Source: Chloroflexota bacterium (lineage in GTDB: Bacteria; Chloroflexota; Anaerolineae; Anaerolineales; VGOW01). From it: 33,793 bases of DNA. Under the pieces are notes generated by a model. It was not told the DNA's origin. It did not search any database and saw nothing but the letters and a program-made list of their open reading frames with translations. Made by a program: the position numbers and the translations under genes. Positions 26,230-33,793 of the stretch are shown here, one piece after another (position 1 is the stretch's first letter; the number at the start of each line of letters is the position of its first letter). Where the stretch lies: NCBI GenBank assembly GCA_016197225.1, contig JACPWC010000094.1, positions 1 to 33,793 on the forward strand. The letters are read 5' to 3'.

Positions 26230-28428
26230 TTACGGCGCGTGGCTGGACGGCAACTGCCCGTGCCGTCCCGATTCGAGGACGCGCAGGTGAAGCAGGACGT
26301 TGGGATAAACCATTTGCAGGCGCTGCAAAGCCGGGGCAGGCAAAGCCCAAATCTCGGTTGGTTGGATGGCCTGGGCCGAGGCATTGCGCGGCTGGCCGAA
26401 CAGCGCCGCCCGAGCGCCAAAAAATTCGCCTGGCATCTTAATCTCGCCCAATTGTTCACCCTGCTGGTTCAACACCGAGATCGCACCCGACACCAGCAAG
26501 TAACACTCGTAGCCCGGCTCGCCAAACTCAAACAGATGATCGCCGGCCTGTAGCTTGCGCGGCTGAAAGTCGAGGGCCAGGTCTAACAGCGTTGCCCAGG
26601 GTAGTTGGCTGAACACGGGCCGCGTCCACAGCCAGTCGGCGCGGTTGAAGGCATCCACCAGGCCCAGGCTTTCGGCGATGGGCTTGAAGACGCTGCCCGT
26701 CAGGCTGAGCAATTGCACCTTCCCGCGCGCCACCAACATGCCGGAACGCGGGTCGCCCTGCAAAGCGCCGCGCTCGCCAATGCTGTTGCCGCGCCCGATC
26801 ACGCGCACTTGCTTGCCCTGCACCCAGACTTCCACCAGGCCGGAGTGAATGATGTAAGTCTTGCCGTCGGAGGCGTCGCCGTCGCGCATGATGATCTGGC
26901 CGTCGGCCCACTCGGCCAGAGAGGTTTGCTCGGCCAGGATGATGCGCTGGCCGACCGACAGCCGCGAGAACAACGGGCAGGCCGAAATGGTCTCGACGCG
27001 TTCGGCATATTGAAGCGCATGATGAGAGACGGTTTCGCCGAAGGCGGTGACGGTGCCGCTTCTGGCAAATTCCACTTTGGCGGCCAGGGCGGGGTCAGTG
27101 GTCGGGAGAGATTGTTTGTCGCCGGCGATGTGGGCCAGCACGAGATGCGGGCCTTTGGCCGTGAGCGATTTTAAGAGTGCCGGGGTGAGCGTCGTGTGGA
27201 TGCTGCCCCCGCCCACGTCCTGCACCAGCACTTCAGCGCCGTCGGCAAAGTGGACAAGTTCGGCGTGGCGTTCCGGCGAGAGCACGCCTTGTTGCTCCAA
27301 TTCGTTGAACCAGTCTTCGTCGTAGCGCATGTCGCCGGAATAACAAAGGGCATTGGCTCGCACGGCAATGGTCGGGATGGAATGAACGGCGTATATCGCC
27401 TCGAACCGGCGGCCATCCAGAACCAGCGGGTGGCCGGGGTTGAGAGGATAGTAGTCAAACAGGTTGGCGGCTTCACTTTCAGGGACGGCTAACATGGCGC
27501 TTAGCACGCGGAGCAGACCCCGATAAACAATGTCCGAAGTCAGCAAGCGCAGGCGATGATCGCCCATCAGGATCAATTCGGGCAAACCGGCCAGGTGATC
27601 TTCGTGCAGGTGCGAGAGCACCACTTCCGAGAGCTGGCTGGGCGAGACGCCGAGGTTGCCCAGGCGCAACCGCAGGTAAGCCGCCGCGTCGAACAACGTA
27701 GCCTGAGTTTGGACGGCTGAACCGAGATAGGCCAGGAAGCAGGTGGTGATTCCGGTCGGGTCGAAGCCGTCACTGCCGCCGATGAACTGCAAGGTGATCT
27801 CTTGTCGAAGGAGCGGGCGAGGCGGGGCCAGCACCAACGGCGCCGGCGACCCCTGGATCGCCGTTGAGAGAATAGCCACGTCTTCACCGTTCTCGGCGAA
27901 GACGAAACGATCATTCACCAGCCGGACACTGACGCCCTCGCCCAAATCGCCGCCATCAGCCTCAAGGCTGGTAATCTCGGCGAGGTCGTTCACCAGCGGC
28001 GGCCTTTTCAATGGCGGGTAATAGCCGACAGCGTCACACTCTTTCTGCAGCCAGCCGTAATTGCCGTAAGCGGCAACCTCTTCCGGGCCGTTGATGGTTT
28101 CGTCCAAAATCTGGCGCAGGCGGCGAGCTTGATCGGCAGTGGCGGTGATGAGGTGAGTGCGCTGACCGCTGCCGAAAAAGTTGGCGTAAAGCACAAATTC
28201 CACGCTGGCATAGTTGATGCCCTGGCGCACAAAACCCATTGAGCCAAGTTGTCGCCCGGCGGGCATGTCGGGCGGCAGGAGGAGGGTCTTGGGCGGTTTG
28301 AGGCCTTCGGCCAGCAAATATTTGAGGGCTTCCGGGGGGCAGTTGACCAACACGCTGCCGGCCAGCGTGTCCACGACGTACATGCTGTTCGGCAAGGGGC
28401 GAATGCGGTCAGAGTTGGCGGGGGTCAT
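26230..28428 (-). CDS. Metallo-beta-lactamase-fold protein with two cNMP-binding domains
   Basis: A 732-residue cytoplasmic fusion. Residues 1-150 look like an inactive relative of an MBL N-terminus (VVDTLAGSVLVNCPPEALKYL, with no HxHxDH). An active MBL domain spans about 205-440: His273, His275, Asp277 and His278 in SHLHEDH, His349 near AVHSIP, Asp366 in YSGDMRY and His433 in LAHIAGD. Two cyclic-nucleotide-binding domains follow (about 484-590 and 604-715). The phosphate-binding cassette of the first (IGERGALQGDPRS) keeps the Glu and Arg; the second (FGARAALFGQPRN) has Ala where the Glu should be. Binding of a cyclic nucleotide may gate the hydrolase. It is 16 bp downstream of the lysoplasmalogenase-like gene in the same orientation. 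The substrate is unknown; no ribosome-binding site is evident. Confidence 0.85.
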   Translation of the reverse strand: MTPANSDRIRPLPNSMYVVDTLAGSVLVNCPPEALKYLLAEGLKPPKTLLLPPDMPAGRQLGSMGFVRQGINYASVEFVLYANFFGSGQRTHLITATADQARRLRQILDETINGPEEVAAYGNYGWLQKECDAVGYYPPLKRPPLVNDLAEITSLEADGGDLGEGVSVRLVNDRFVFAENGEDVAILSTAIQGSPAPLVLAPPRPLLRQEITLQFIGGSDGFDPTGITTCFLAYLGSAVQTQATLFDAAAYLRLRLGNLGVSPSQLSEVVLSHLHEDHLAGLPELILMGDHRLRLLTSDIVYRGLLRVLSAMLAVPESEAANLFDYYPLNPGHPLVLDGRRFEAIYAVHSIPTIAVRANALCYSGDMRYDEDWFNELEQQGVLSPERHAELVHFADGAEVLVQDVGGGSIHTTLTPALLKSLTAKGPHLVLAHIAGDKQSLPTTDPALAAKVEFARSGTVTAFGETVSHHALQYAERVETISACPLFSRLSVGQRIILAEQTSLAEWADGQIIMRDGDASDGKTYIIHSGLVEVWVQGKQVRVIGRGNSIGERGALQGDPRSGMLVARGKVQLLSLTGSVFKPIAESLGLVDAFNRADWLWTRPVFSQLPWATLLDLALDFQPRKLQAGDHLFEFGEPGYECYLLVSGAISVLNQQGEQLGEIKMPGEFFGARAALFGQPRNASAQAIQPTEIWALPAPALQRLQMVYPNVLLHLRVLESGRHGQLPSSHAP

Positions 28429-28444
28429 TAGGATCGGAAGAAAA

Positions 28445-29176
28445 TCACAATATAGTCAGCGCGGGCAGGACGCTCCACACAATACCAGCCTGCCCCAGAA
28501 TGTAAGTGAGCCAGACCACTTCGCTCACATAAGGCCAGTTGTTCTGGCGGAAAATCTGATTACCCAATATTACATCCGAAATCAAAAATAGGAATGCCCC
28601 AACTGACAAAAGTCCCAACCGCCCATCAGCCAGGGACAGCGCCACGGCGGTGGAGACCATCACCGTGATGAGCAGAGTATATCCCAGAGCGCCGTAATTC
28701 AACAACTGCGGCGCGGCCGGGTTGTGAATGAGCGCCCGCCACAGCACCAGCCCCAATGCCAGAAAGCCTGCCACCGCCCCGCCCCAGAGCGGCGCCCGCA
28801 AAATGCCGAGCGCCTGCCCGCCGGCCACGTAGGCGGCGATGTAAGTGAGGTGCGCCAACCCAAAGACGACGATGCCGCCCAGCACCCGGTTTGGCAGGCG
28901 AATGATTTCGGCCATGATCAGGTCGGCGACGAATGAAATACTCATGCCGAAGGCGATGAGCAGGGCAAAGGTGGCGAGCGCCGTCCCCCGCGCCGCCAGC
29001 ACCCAGAAGAGCCAGGCCATGATCGCCAATTGCAACGAGGTGCTACGCTGAAGCCAGGGGATGGCTCGCCGGGTTCGATCCGGGCTGGGCTGGCCGAAGA
29101 GGATGGCGGCGATGTTGGAAAGGATGAAGAGAGCTAGAAGAGAGAAGAGGGTGAGAGAGGTTGTTGGAGAGAACAT
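28445..29176 (-). CDS. YhhN/TMEM86-family membrane protein (lysoplasmalogenase-like)
   Basis: A 243-residue integral membrane protein with about eight hydrophobic segments. YhhN-type features include GMSISFVADLIMA, PNRVLGGIVVFGLAHLTYI and the late motif GAFLFLISDVILGNQIF. The family includes TMEM86B lysoplasmalogenase, which cleaves the vinyl-ether bond of lysoplasmenyl lipids; bacterial members are poorly characterised. It precedes the MBL-cNMP protein in a two-gene unit and follows soxD after an intergenic repeat. Confidence 0.85.
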   Translation of the reverse strand: MFSPTTSLTLFSLLALFILSNIAAILFGQPSPDRTRRAIPWLQRSTSLQLAIMAWLFWVLAARGTALATFALLIAFGMSISFVADLIMAEIIRLPNRVLGGIVVFGLAHLTYIAAYVAGGQALGILRAPLWGGAVAGFLALGLVLWRALIHNPAAPQLLNYGALGYTLLITVMVSTAVALSLADGRLGLLSVGAFLFLISDVILGNQIFRQNNWPYVSEVVWLTYILGQAGIVWSVLPALTIL

Positions 29177-29237
29177 AATTTGGCAACGGGTTTTGCGAAT
29201 TGAACGGATTCTTTCACTTTGTCATGCCGATTTTTCT

Positions 29238-29303
29238 CCACGAAGTCCACGAAGGGACACGAAGGTTACCTTTATTTTCGTGTCCCTTCGTGTATCTTCG
29301 TGG
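29238..29303. repeat. Near-perfect 26-nt inverted repeat between soxD and the membrane-protein gene
   Basis: The left arm 29238-29263 (with CCACGAAG, then CACGAAGGGACACGAA) is matched in inverted orientation by 29277-29303 (TTCGTGTCCCTTCGTG and ATCTTCGTGG). Only two short differences occur and the loop is about 13 nt. It fills most of the 129-bp gap before soxD and may end the sox transcript. Confidence 0.8.
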
Positions 29304-29305
29304 AT

Positions 29306-29560
29306 CTAATAACCCCGCCACGATGTGCCAATGACTTCATCCGTCCTCGTATCCCGCCTCATCGTCAGCCAGCGCCGACAGCCAAAGACGTGAAACCAGC
29401 GCTCGATCTGCGCGCCTTCGGGGTTATTGTGCATGAAAGCGCGGTCAACGTCGCGAGCGTCGGCGTCGGTGATCGAATCCGGCACGGTTGAAATCTCGCC
29501 GTAGAGAAATTCTTCAACGGGCCGCGACCCGCAGTTGGGGCAAGGGATGTGAAGGCTCAT
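29306..29560 (-). CDS. soxD: Sarcosine oxidase delta subunit
   Basis: An 84-residue zinc-binding subunit of heterotetrameric sarcosine oxidase. The zinc-site pattern is present: CPNCG at residues 7-11 and later HVFGCRRWLTMRRDTRT, and the length is normal. CTGGAG precedes the ATG by about 9 nt. It is separated from soxB by a 162-bp gap that contains an inverted-repeat element, whereas in other bacteria soxD is usually packed directly with soxB and soxA. Confidence 0.93.
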   Translation of the reverse strand: MSLHIPCPNCGSRPVEEFLYGEISTVPDSITDADARDVDRAFMHNNPEGAQIERWFHVFGCRRWLTMRRDTRTDEVIGTSWRGY

Positions 29561-29581
29561 CGTTTTACTCCAGGTAGAAAC

Positions 29582-29717
29582 GGGAACGCAGATAAACGCT
29601 GATGAATCGCTGATTTTCGCTGATCATTTGTTTTGTCTATGTATAAAACACCTTTCGATTGAGCAAACTTCAAACAATCAGCGTTCATCATATCTTTTTC
29701 AGCGTCATCTGCGTCCC
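29582..29717. repeat. Long imperfect inverted-repeat element between soxB and soxD
   Basis: GGGAACGCAGATAAACGCTG (from 29582) and its continuation with CGCTGAT words are mirrored by an inverted copy ending CAGCGTCATCTGCGTCCC (29700-29717). The middle is AT-rich and has no coding signal. It occupies nearly the whole gap and belongs to the same style as the element at 17365. Confidence 0.75.
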
Positions 29718-29722
29718 AAATT

Positions 29723-30931
29723 CTAATGCGTTCCGGCTGACCCGCGATCGGCCATCGTCCGATCTTTGGCAAACCTGTCCAGCGCAAACGGGGCGATCAG
29801 TTCCGGCACTTTGCCCGTCGCCACCAATTCGGCCATCTGCTCGCCGCCGGCCGGAATGGCCTTGAAGCCCCACGTCCCCCAGCCGGTGGTGACGTAGAAC
29901 CCCTCGACGCCGGTCAGGCCCATGATGGGCGAGTAGTCAGGACTCATGTCGCACACGCCCGTCCACTGCCGCAAGACGCGCAAGTTCCGCATGAACGGGA
30001 ATAAGGTGAGGGCGCGCTGGGAGCAGTTCTGCAGGAAGTGATAGCCGGAGCGATACGAGTAGCTCGGCTGGCGATCAATTTCGGCCCCGATCAGCATCTC
30101 GCCGCGCGCCGTCTGCGACATGTAAAACAAGAGCGGCGGCGAAGCGGCGATGACGTTGAACGCCAATTCGTAATGATTGGTGACAAAGGCTTGCAAGGGA
30201 TGAGTGCGAATCGGGAGCCGCACCCCGGCCAGGGCCGCCAATGTGGTCACGTGGCCGCCCACCGCCCCCACCACAGCTTTGGCCGAGATCGGCCCGGCAG
30301 TCGTCTCCACGCCCGTCACTTTGTCACCCTCTTTCATCAACCCGGTGACGGCGACCTTTTGATGAACATGCACGCCGCGTCGCATCGCGCCTTCGGCGAA
30401 GGCCCACACCACCCGGTCGTGGCGGGCGGTTGCGCCCTCGTGATGATACGAGCCGCCCAGCACCGGCCAGACTCCGCCGCCGGTCAGGTCGAGTTGTGGG
30501 CAAATCTCTTTGCACTCCTTGGGCGTCACAAAATCGGTCCTGGCCCCGAAGGCCGCGTTCACGGCGGCCCGGGCGCGCTCGGTTCGCAGGCTGGCCTCGC
30601 TAACCGCCAGATTCAGCAGGCCCTTCTGCTTGTGCATCACCCAGCGTTCGGTCTCGGCCTCAAGTGATTGGTAGAGTTCGAGACTGCGCTGATAAAAACG
30701 CACCGCTTCGGGAATGCCGTAGTTGGAGCGAATGATGGTGGTGTTGCGCCCCGAATTTCCGGCCCCGATGTATTTGCGCTCCAGCACGGCCACGTTCGTG
30801 ATGCCGTGCCGCGTCGCCAGGTAATAGGCCGTCGCCAGGCCGTGCCCGCCGCCGCCCACGATCACCACGTCGTAACTGCGCTTGGGTTCGGGCCAGGTGA
30901 ACTTGATTTTCTTTTCCTGAAACTCATTCAT
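29723..30931 (-). CDS. soxB: Sarcosine oxidase beta subunit (FAD-dependent amine oxidase)
   Basis: A 402-residue flavoprotein of the D-amino-acid-oxidase family that carries the amine-oxidation site. The dinucleotide-binding motif DVVIVGGGGHGLATAYYLA lies at residues 21-39, followed by the adenine-side ELRKYIGAG-like segment (read here as LERKYIGAG), NSGRNTTIIRSNY, and the C-terminal GWGTWGFKAIPAGGEQMAELV typical of SoxB. The start overlaps the soxG stop (ATGA), so translation is coupled. It would demethylate sarcosine or a related N-methyl amino acid, with the C1 unit going to folate on SoxA. Confidence 0.94.
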   Translation of the reverse strand: MNEFQEKKIKFTWPEPKRSYDVVIVGGGGHGLATAYYLATRHGITNVAVLERKYIGAGNSGRNTTIIRSNYGIPEAVRFYQRSLELYQSLEAETERWVMHKQKGLLNLAVSEASLRTERARAAVNAAFGARTDFVTPKECKEICPQLDLTGGGVWPVLGGSYHHEGATARHDRVVWAFAEGAMRRGVHVHQKVAVTGLMKEGDKVTGVETTAGPISAKAVVGAVGGHVTTLAALAGVRLPIRTHPLQAFVTNHYELAFNVIAASPPLLFYMSQTARGEMLIGAEIDRQPSYSYRSGYHFLQNCSQRALTLFPFMRNLRVLRQWTGVCDMSPDYSPIMGLTGVEGFYVTTGWGTWGFKAIPAGGEQMAELVATGKVPELIAPFALDRFAKDRTMADRGSAGTH

Positions 30932-31311
30932 GTCATCCGCTCCTCAAAGTCGGCCACGAACGGCGCAGGCACGATGATCAGAACGCGATCGGACTCAAGC
31001 CACAGCTTGGCCGCGATTCCGGCGACCATTCCTTGAGCAAAGGCCGGTCGTTCCGCCGGCAGTTCCCACTCGCACTCGCGCTCCAAAAACTTCAGCGCCT
31101 CATCCGCCGCCAACCAGACGTCGGCAAAACCGGAATCCGGTTCGAAGATGGCGTGCGGGTCATTCAATTTGATCTCCGGCGCGGGCGGTGTGACCAGCAC
31201 TTCATCAGACGCGATTCGCAAGGCAAGAATATTCGCGGGCCACGCGGCGGCATCCAGAGCAGAGGGAGTGGCCACGATTCGGGTGGCGGGGAGACGATTA
31301 AGCGCGGGCAC
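30928..31311 (-). CDS. soxG: Sarcosine oxidase gamma subunit
   Basis: A 127-residue protein related to SoxG, the subunit that bridges the alpha and beta subunits. The typical segments DVWLAADEALKFLERECEWELP and FAQGMVAGIAAKLWLESDRVLIIV are present. The start is a GTG at 31311 with AAGGAG 7 nt upstream, so it begins 14 bp inside soxA; longer frames upstream in this phase would be antisense-like noise in soxA. The stop overlaps the soxB start. The sequence is weakly conserved in this family, so the name rests partly on gene order. Confidence 0.8.
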   Translation of the reverse strand: MPALNRLPATRIVATPSALDAAAWPANILALRIASDEVLVTPPAPEIKLNDPHAIFEPDSGFADVWLAADEALKFLERECEWELPAERPAFAQGMVAGIAAKLWLESDRVLIIVPAPFVADFEERMT

Positions 31312-33490
31312 GGTTGCTCTCCTTGTCGTAAAACGGGACGGCGGCTCGCCGGGCTGGCCGCCCCTCGATGACGACCTGGGCCGGTAATTCACCGTCGAAC
31401 AACTTTACCCAGCCCAGCATCACGGCCTTGCCCAAAACGGGCGAGTAAGCGCTTGAGGTGACGTAACCGGCGTACTCATCGCCGCGCCAGATCACCGCCC
31501 CTTCAAGCGGAGCCGGGCCGTCCATCTCCAATCCGGCCAGTTGCTTGTCGAGCAGTTCCTTGTTGGTTCGCAGAACGGCCTGGCGTCCGACAAAGTCGCC
31601 CTTGTCCAGCTTCAGCGCCCACTCCATATCAATTCGCCGGGCCGTCGTGTCAAAGTCCGTGTCCTGGCCCACGATGACGTGGCCTTTCTCCAGCCGCAAT
31701 TTGAGAAGCGTTTCGATGCCATGCGGCTTGATCCCAAGATCAGCGCCGAGTTCGAGCAAGCGCCGCCAGAGCGCCGCCGACTGATCAGCAGGGTGGTGCA
31801 GTTCGTAGGATTGTTCGCCGGTGAAGCTGAGGCGCAAGACCCGGCAGGCCACACCGCCGACTTCTGCCTTTGTGTGTTGCATATAGTTGAGCGGCGTAGT
31901 GAAGCCGGCTCGCGACAGCAGTTCCCGCGACAGCGGGCCGGTGACGTTGATCGCGCCGAGCGACATGGTTTGATACATCAAACGCGCGTCCAGCTTCAGG
32001 GCGTCGGCCCAGTCGCGCACCCACATCTCGGCAAAGCTGGAGCCGCCGCTAGTGAAGGTGAGATAGTAGCGGCCATCACCTTCGTTGCAGATCAAGCCGT
32101 CGTCAAAAACGTAGCCGCGCTCGTCGAGGATCAACACGTAGCGCGAGCGGCCAGGTCCGATGGTGGAAACTTTGGTGGGATAAAGATGCTCGAGCAGTTT
32201 GAGCGCGTCCGGCCCCGAAACCAGCATCTTGCCGAGCGTGCTCACGTCGCCAATGGAAACCGCCTCGCGCACCGCCCAGTATTCTTCGAGGACGTTGCCG
32301 TAGTTCCACGGACGCCACCACCCGCCGACTCGATCCATGTACGCCCCCAGCCGCCGGTGCTCGGCGTCGAGCGCCGTGCGCGGGGTTGGCCGGTGATGCG
32401 CCCCGGCGGCGGCTTCGGCCAGAGTGGGTTGGCGAGTGACGGGCCGGGCGGTAAAGGCGGGCTGTAATTCGCCGCCGCGCGCTTTGATGAAACTACGCAG
32501 ATAAGGCGTGCACATCCCGCCCTGGCACGTTCCGGTTCCGGCCAGCGTCGCCCGCTTGATCAGTTCCATTTCGCGAAAGCCGCTATTCCAGACTCGATCC
32601 AAATCTTCAACCGTGACGCCGGAGCATGAACACACTGTGCCGGACGTAGGACATATCGGCAAATCCGGTTCGCGCGCCGCCTCGCCGACGGCGCGAACGT
32701 TGAGGCCGTTGCCCATTCTAAGAAGCGTGTCTCGCGGGTTCAGGCCCAATCCAACCGAGACGGAGTCGCAGGCGAAGCGTTTTTCATTTCCATCCGGGCC
32801 GCGGACGACGACGGCTTCCACTTTCTTCTCGCCCTCAAAGCGGACGATCTGGCCCTGAACGTTTTCCGCCTCCACGCCTCTTGGCGGCTCGCCAATCGCC
32901 ACGACGCGGCCCAGGTTCACCCCGGCGGCGGCTAGCGTTTCGGTTGCTCTGGCGGTGAAAATTCCGGCCAGTTGATTTCCCGGCGCAACGGGTTGAATCT
33001 CGGCGGCTCCGGTGGCCACGATCACTTCGCGCGCGTGAACGTGCCACATGCCTTGAGAAGTTCGGGCGATCACCAGCGGCCCCTCGTAAATTCCGAGCGC
33101 CTCCTGGCCTTCTTTCTCGTCCAGGGTGACGACACGCTTGCCAGCTTGCTTTGCTTCTTCAGCCGCCGCCCTGCCCGACCGGCCCTGGCCGATAACGATC
33201 ACGTCGCAATGCAAGTGGCGGGTGCTAACTTCCGGGCCGGGCAAGTTGTTGGTAGGGAGAGGCGGGTAGCCGTTCGCAGGGTGGCGCTCGACGATCATGC
33301 CGGGCCGGGCCGGAGTCTGGCATGTTCGCGCATAAGACGCGCCGCCAATCGTCGCCAGGCAGTGGGGGCAGTCGCCGCCGCAACAGAGAGGGCCGCCGCC
33401 CGCCGGATGAATGCCCGCCTTGAGCAAGGCGGCCAGCACCGTGTCGCCGGCGTTGAACTCGATGGGTTTCCCGTCAAAGATTAGTCGCAT
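31298..33490 (-). CDS. soxA: Compact sarcosine oxidase alpha-like subunit with two [2Fe-2S] sites
   Basis: A 730-residue large subunit, much shorter than typical SoxA (about 950-1000). The order is: a ferredoxin-like N-terminus with Cys37 (or Cys36), Cys41, Cys44 and Cys57; an FAD/NAD-binding domain with IGQGRSG (GxGxxG); a BFD-like [2Fe-2S] segment (VCSCSGVT ... GTCQGGMC); and a GcvT-type folate-binding domain (about 380-730: YGNVLEEYWAVREAV, SLGAINVTGPLS). The second Rossmann region seen in long SoxA is largely missing (NLGRVVAIGEPPRGV has no GxGxxG). Eight cysteines in both cluster motifs suggest electron transfer instead of direct reduction of O2. GGAG lies 7 nt before the ATG. Confidence 0.85.
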   Translation of the reverse strand: MRLIFDGKPIEFNAGDTVLAALLKAGIHPAGGGPLCCGGDCPHCLATIGGASYARTCQTPARPGMIVERHPANGYPPLPTNNLPGPEVSTRHLHCDVIVIGQGRSGRAAAEEAKQAGKRVVTLDEKEGQEALGIYEGPLVIARTSQGMWHVHAREVIVATGAAEIQPVAPGNQLAGIFTARATETLAAAGVNLGRVVAIGEPPRGVEAENVQGQIVRFEGEKKVEAVVVRGPDGNEKRFACDSVSVGLGLNPRDTLLRMGNGLNVRAVGEAAREPDLPICPTSGTVCSCSGVTVEDLDRVWNSGFREMELIKRATLAGTGTCQGGMCTPYLRSFIKARGGELQPAFTARPVTRQPTLAEAAAGAHHRPTPRTALDAEHRRLGAYMDRVGGWWRPWNYGNVLEEYWAVREAVSIGDVSTLGKMLVSGPDALKLLEHLYPTKVSTIGPGRSRYVLILDERGYVFDDGLICNEGDGRYYLTFTSGGSSFAEMWVRDWADALKLDARLMYQTMSLGAINVTGPLSRELLSRAGFTTPLNYMQHTKAEVGGVACRVLRLSFTGEQSYELHHPADQSAALWRRLLELGADLGIKPHGIETLLKLRLEKGHVIVGQDTDFDTTARRIDMEWALKLDKGDFVGRQAVLRTNKELLDKQLAGLEMDGPAPLEGAVIWRGDEYAGYVTSSAYSPVLGKAVMLGWVKLFDGELPAQVVIEGRPARRAAVPFYDKESNRARA

Positions 33491-33493
33491 TCT

Positions 33494-33661
33494 TTAGCTC
33501 CTTTGAGTAATTGGCGGTTCTTTCCCAGTCAACTCTATTCCAACCACACTTTTACTATGCGGCGTGTAATACACCCTGTAGTGAAAATCGTCAAGCAACA
33601 CCTCATACTCAAAGTCACGCAACCAGAAAATGAGGTTGCCAATCCTATAATAGTAACTCAC
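33494..33661 (-). CDS. Small unrecognised protein upstream of soxA
   Basis: A 55-residue frame from a GTG at 33661 that ends 3 bp before the soxA ATG. The composition is protein-like (SYYYRIGNLIFWLRDFEYEV, then YRVYYTPHSKSVVGIEL). The ending SVVGIEL is reminiscent of small DUF2283-type proteins, but this is a weak impression. It begins one base after the stop of the frame at the right edge, so the two may be adjacent genes or one gene split by a frameshift. Confidence 0.45.
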   Translation of the reverse strand: MSYYYRIGNLIFWLRDFEYEVLLDDFHYRVYYTPHSKSVVGIELTGKEPPITQRS

Positions 33662-33662
33662 C

Positions 33663-33793
33663 TTACGCAGCCAAGCAGACGGGGTTGAGTTCGCGCAACT
33701 TGGCGTAAGCGGCTTGAATGGCTTGCAAATAGAGCTTGGCTTTGAGGGCAAAATGGTTGAGTTGGGTGTCGCCTTTGAGCAGTTCAAGTTTGA
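33663..33793 (-). CDS. C-terminal end of an unrecognised protein (right edge)
   Basis: The last 42 codons of a minus-strand gene, ending in TAA at 33665-33663. It reads LELLKGDTQLNHFALKAKLY, then AYAKLRELN, ending VCLAA: a lysine- and leucine-rich amphipathic helix region. The frame is open to the window edge, and I cannot name the family. The next small frame starts one base later, which is compatible with coupled small genes or a frameshift. Confidence 0.4.
   Translation of the reverse strand, partial: KLELLKGDTQLNHFALKAKLYLQAIQAAYAKLRELNPVCLAA

Overview
The window looks like chromosomal DNA from a moderately GC-rich free-living bacterium. Gene content fits a Chloroflexota-type genome best: SufR beside a divergent sufCBDSU-Rieske operon, a compact sarcosine-oxidase operon, oligopeptide-type permeases and a class II HDAC-like deacetylase. 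No 16S rRNA is present, so the phylum is an inference. There are no insertion sequences, CRISPR arrays or free-standing tRNAs. One tyrosine recombinase is present, without phage genes around it.

Layout. 1-1.6 kb: the 3' part of a D-Ala-D-Ala ligase-like gene broken by an in-frame amber codon, convergent with a tyrosine recombinase that has its own promoter and a dyad over its start site. 1.8-5.7 kb (+): L,D-transpeptidase, CtpA-type protease, smpB, an unrecognised gene coupled to smpB, and ssrA (tmRNA; tag ANRTNAYAALPLAA), closed by a hairpin terminator. 5.8-10.2 kb (-): ligA, an alpha-oxoamine synthase and an RlmI-type methyltransferase that has lost its SAM motif I and its frame. 10.2-16.9 kb (+): NTF2-like protein, HD-GYP response regulator, amidohydrolase, two DppBC-type permeases and a lipoprotein binding protein, ending in an 18-bp perfect-stem terminator; no ATPase genes are present.

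17.0-22.8 kb (-): the suf Fe-S assembly operon (sufC, sufB, sufD, sufS, sufU, Rieske protein). It faces sufR and a MIP18/SufT-like gene (+). The suf promoter is an exact TTGACA-N17-TATAAT whose spacer is filled by a 19-bp palindrome, the likely SufR operator. 24.0-26.2 kb: a YHS protein (-), then an unrecognised protein and an acetylpolyamine amidohydrolase-like deacetylase overlapping by 4 nt (+). 26.2-29.2 kb (-): a lysoplasmalogenase-like membrane protein and a metallo-beta-lactamase-fold protein carrying two cNMP-binding domains. 29.3-33.5 kb (-): soxA-soxG-soxB-(repeat)-soxD. The right edge holds two small unrecognised frames.

Recurring themes. Several genes have a -10 box ending 6-10 nt before the start codon, some in the extended form TGnTATACT, which predicts leaderless mRNAs (L,D-transpeptidase, ctpA, ligA, NTF2-like, sufR). 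Palindromic intergenic elements sit in gaps of minus-strand operons. Two genes are visibly broken, which could be real decay or assembly error. The most promising leads are the suf operator-promoter, the trans-translation neighbourhood with an unknown SmpB-coupled gene, and the unknown gene coupled to the deacetylase.
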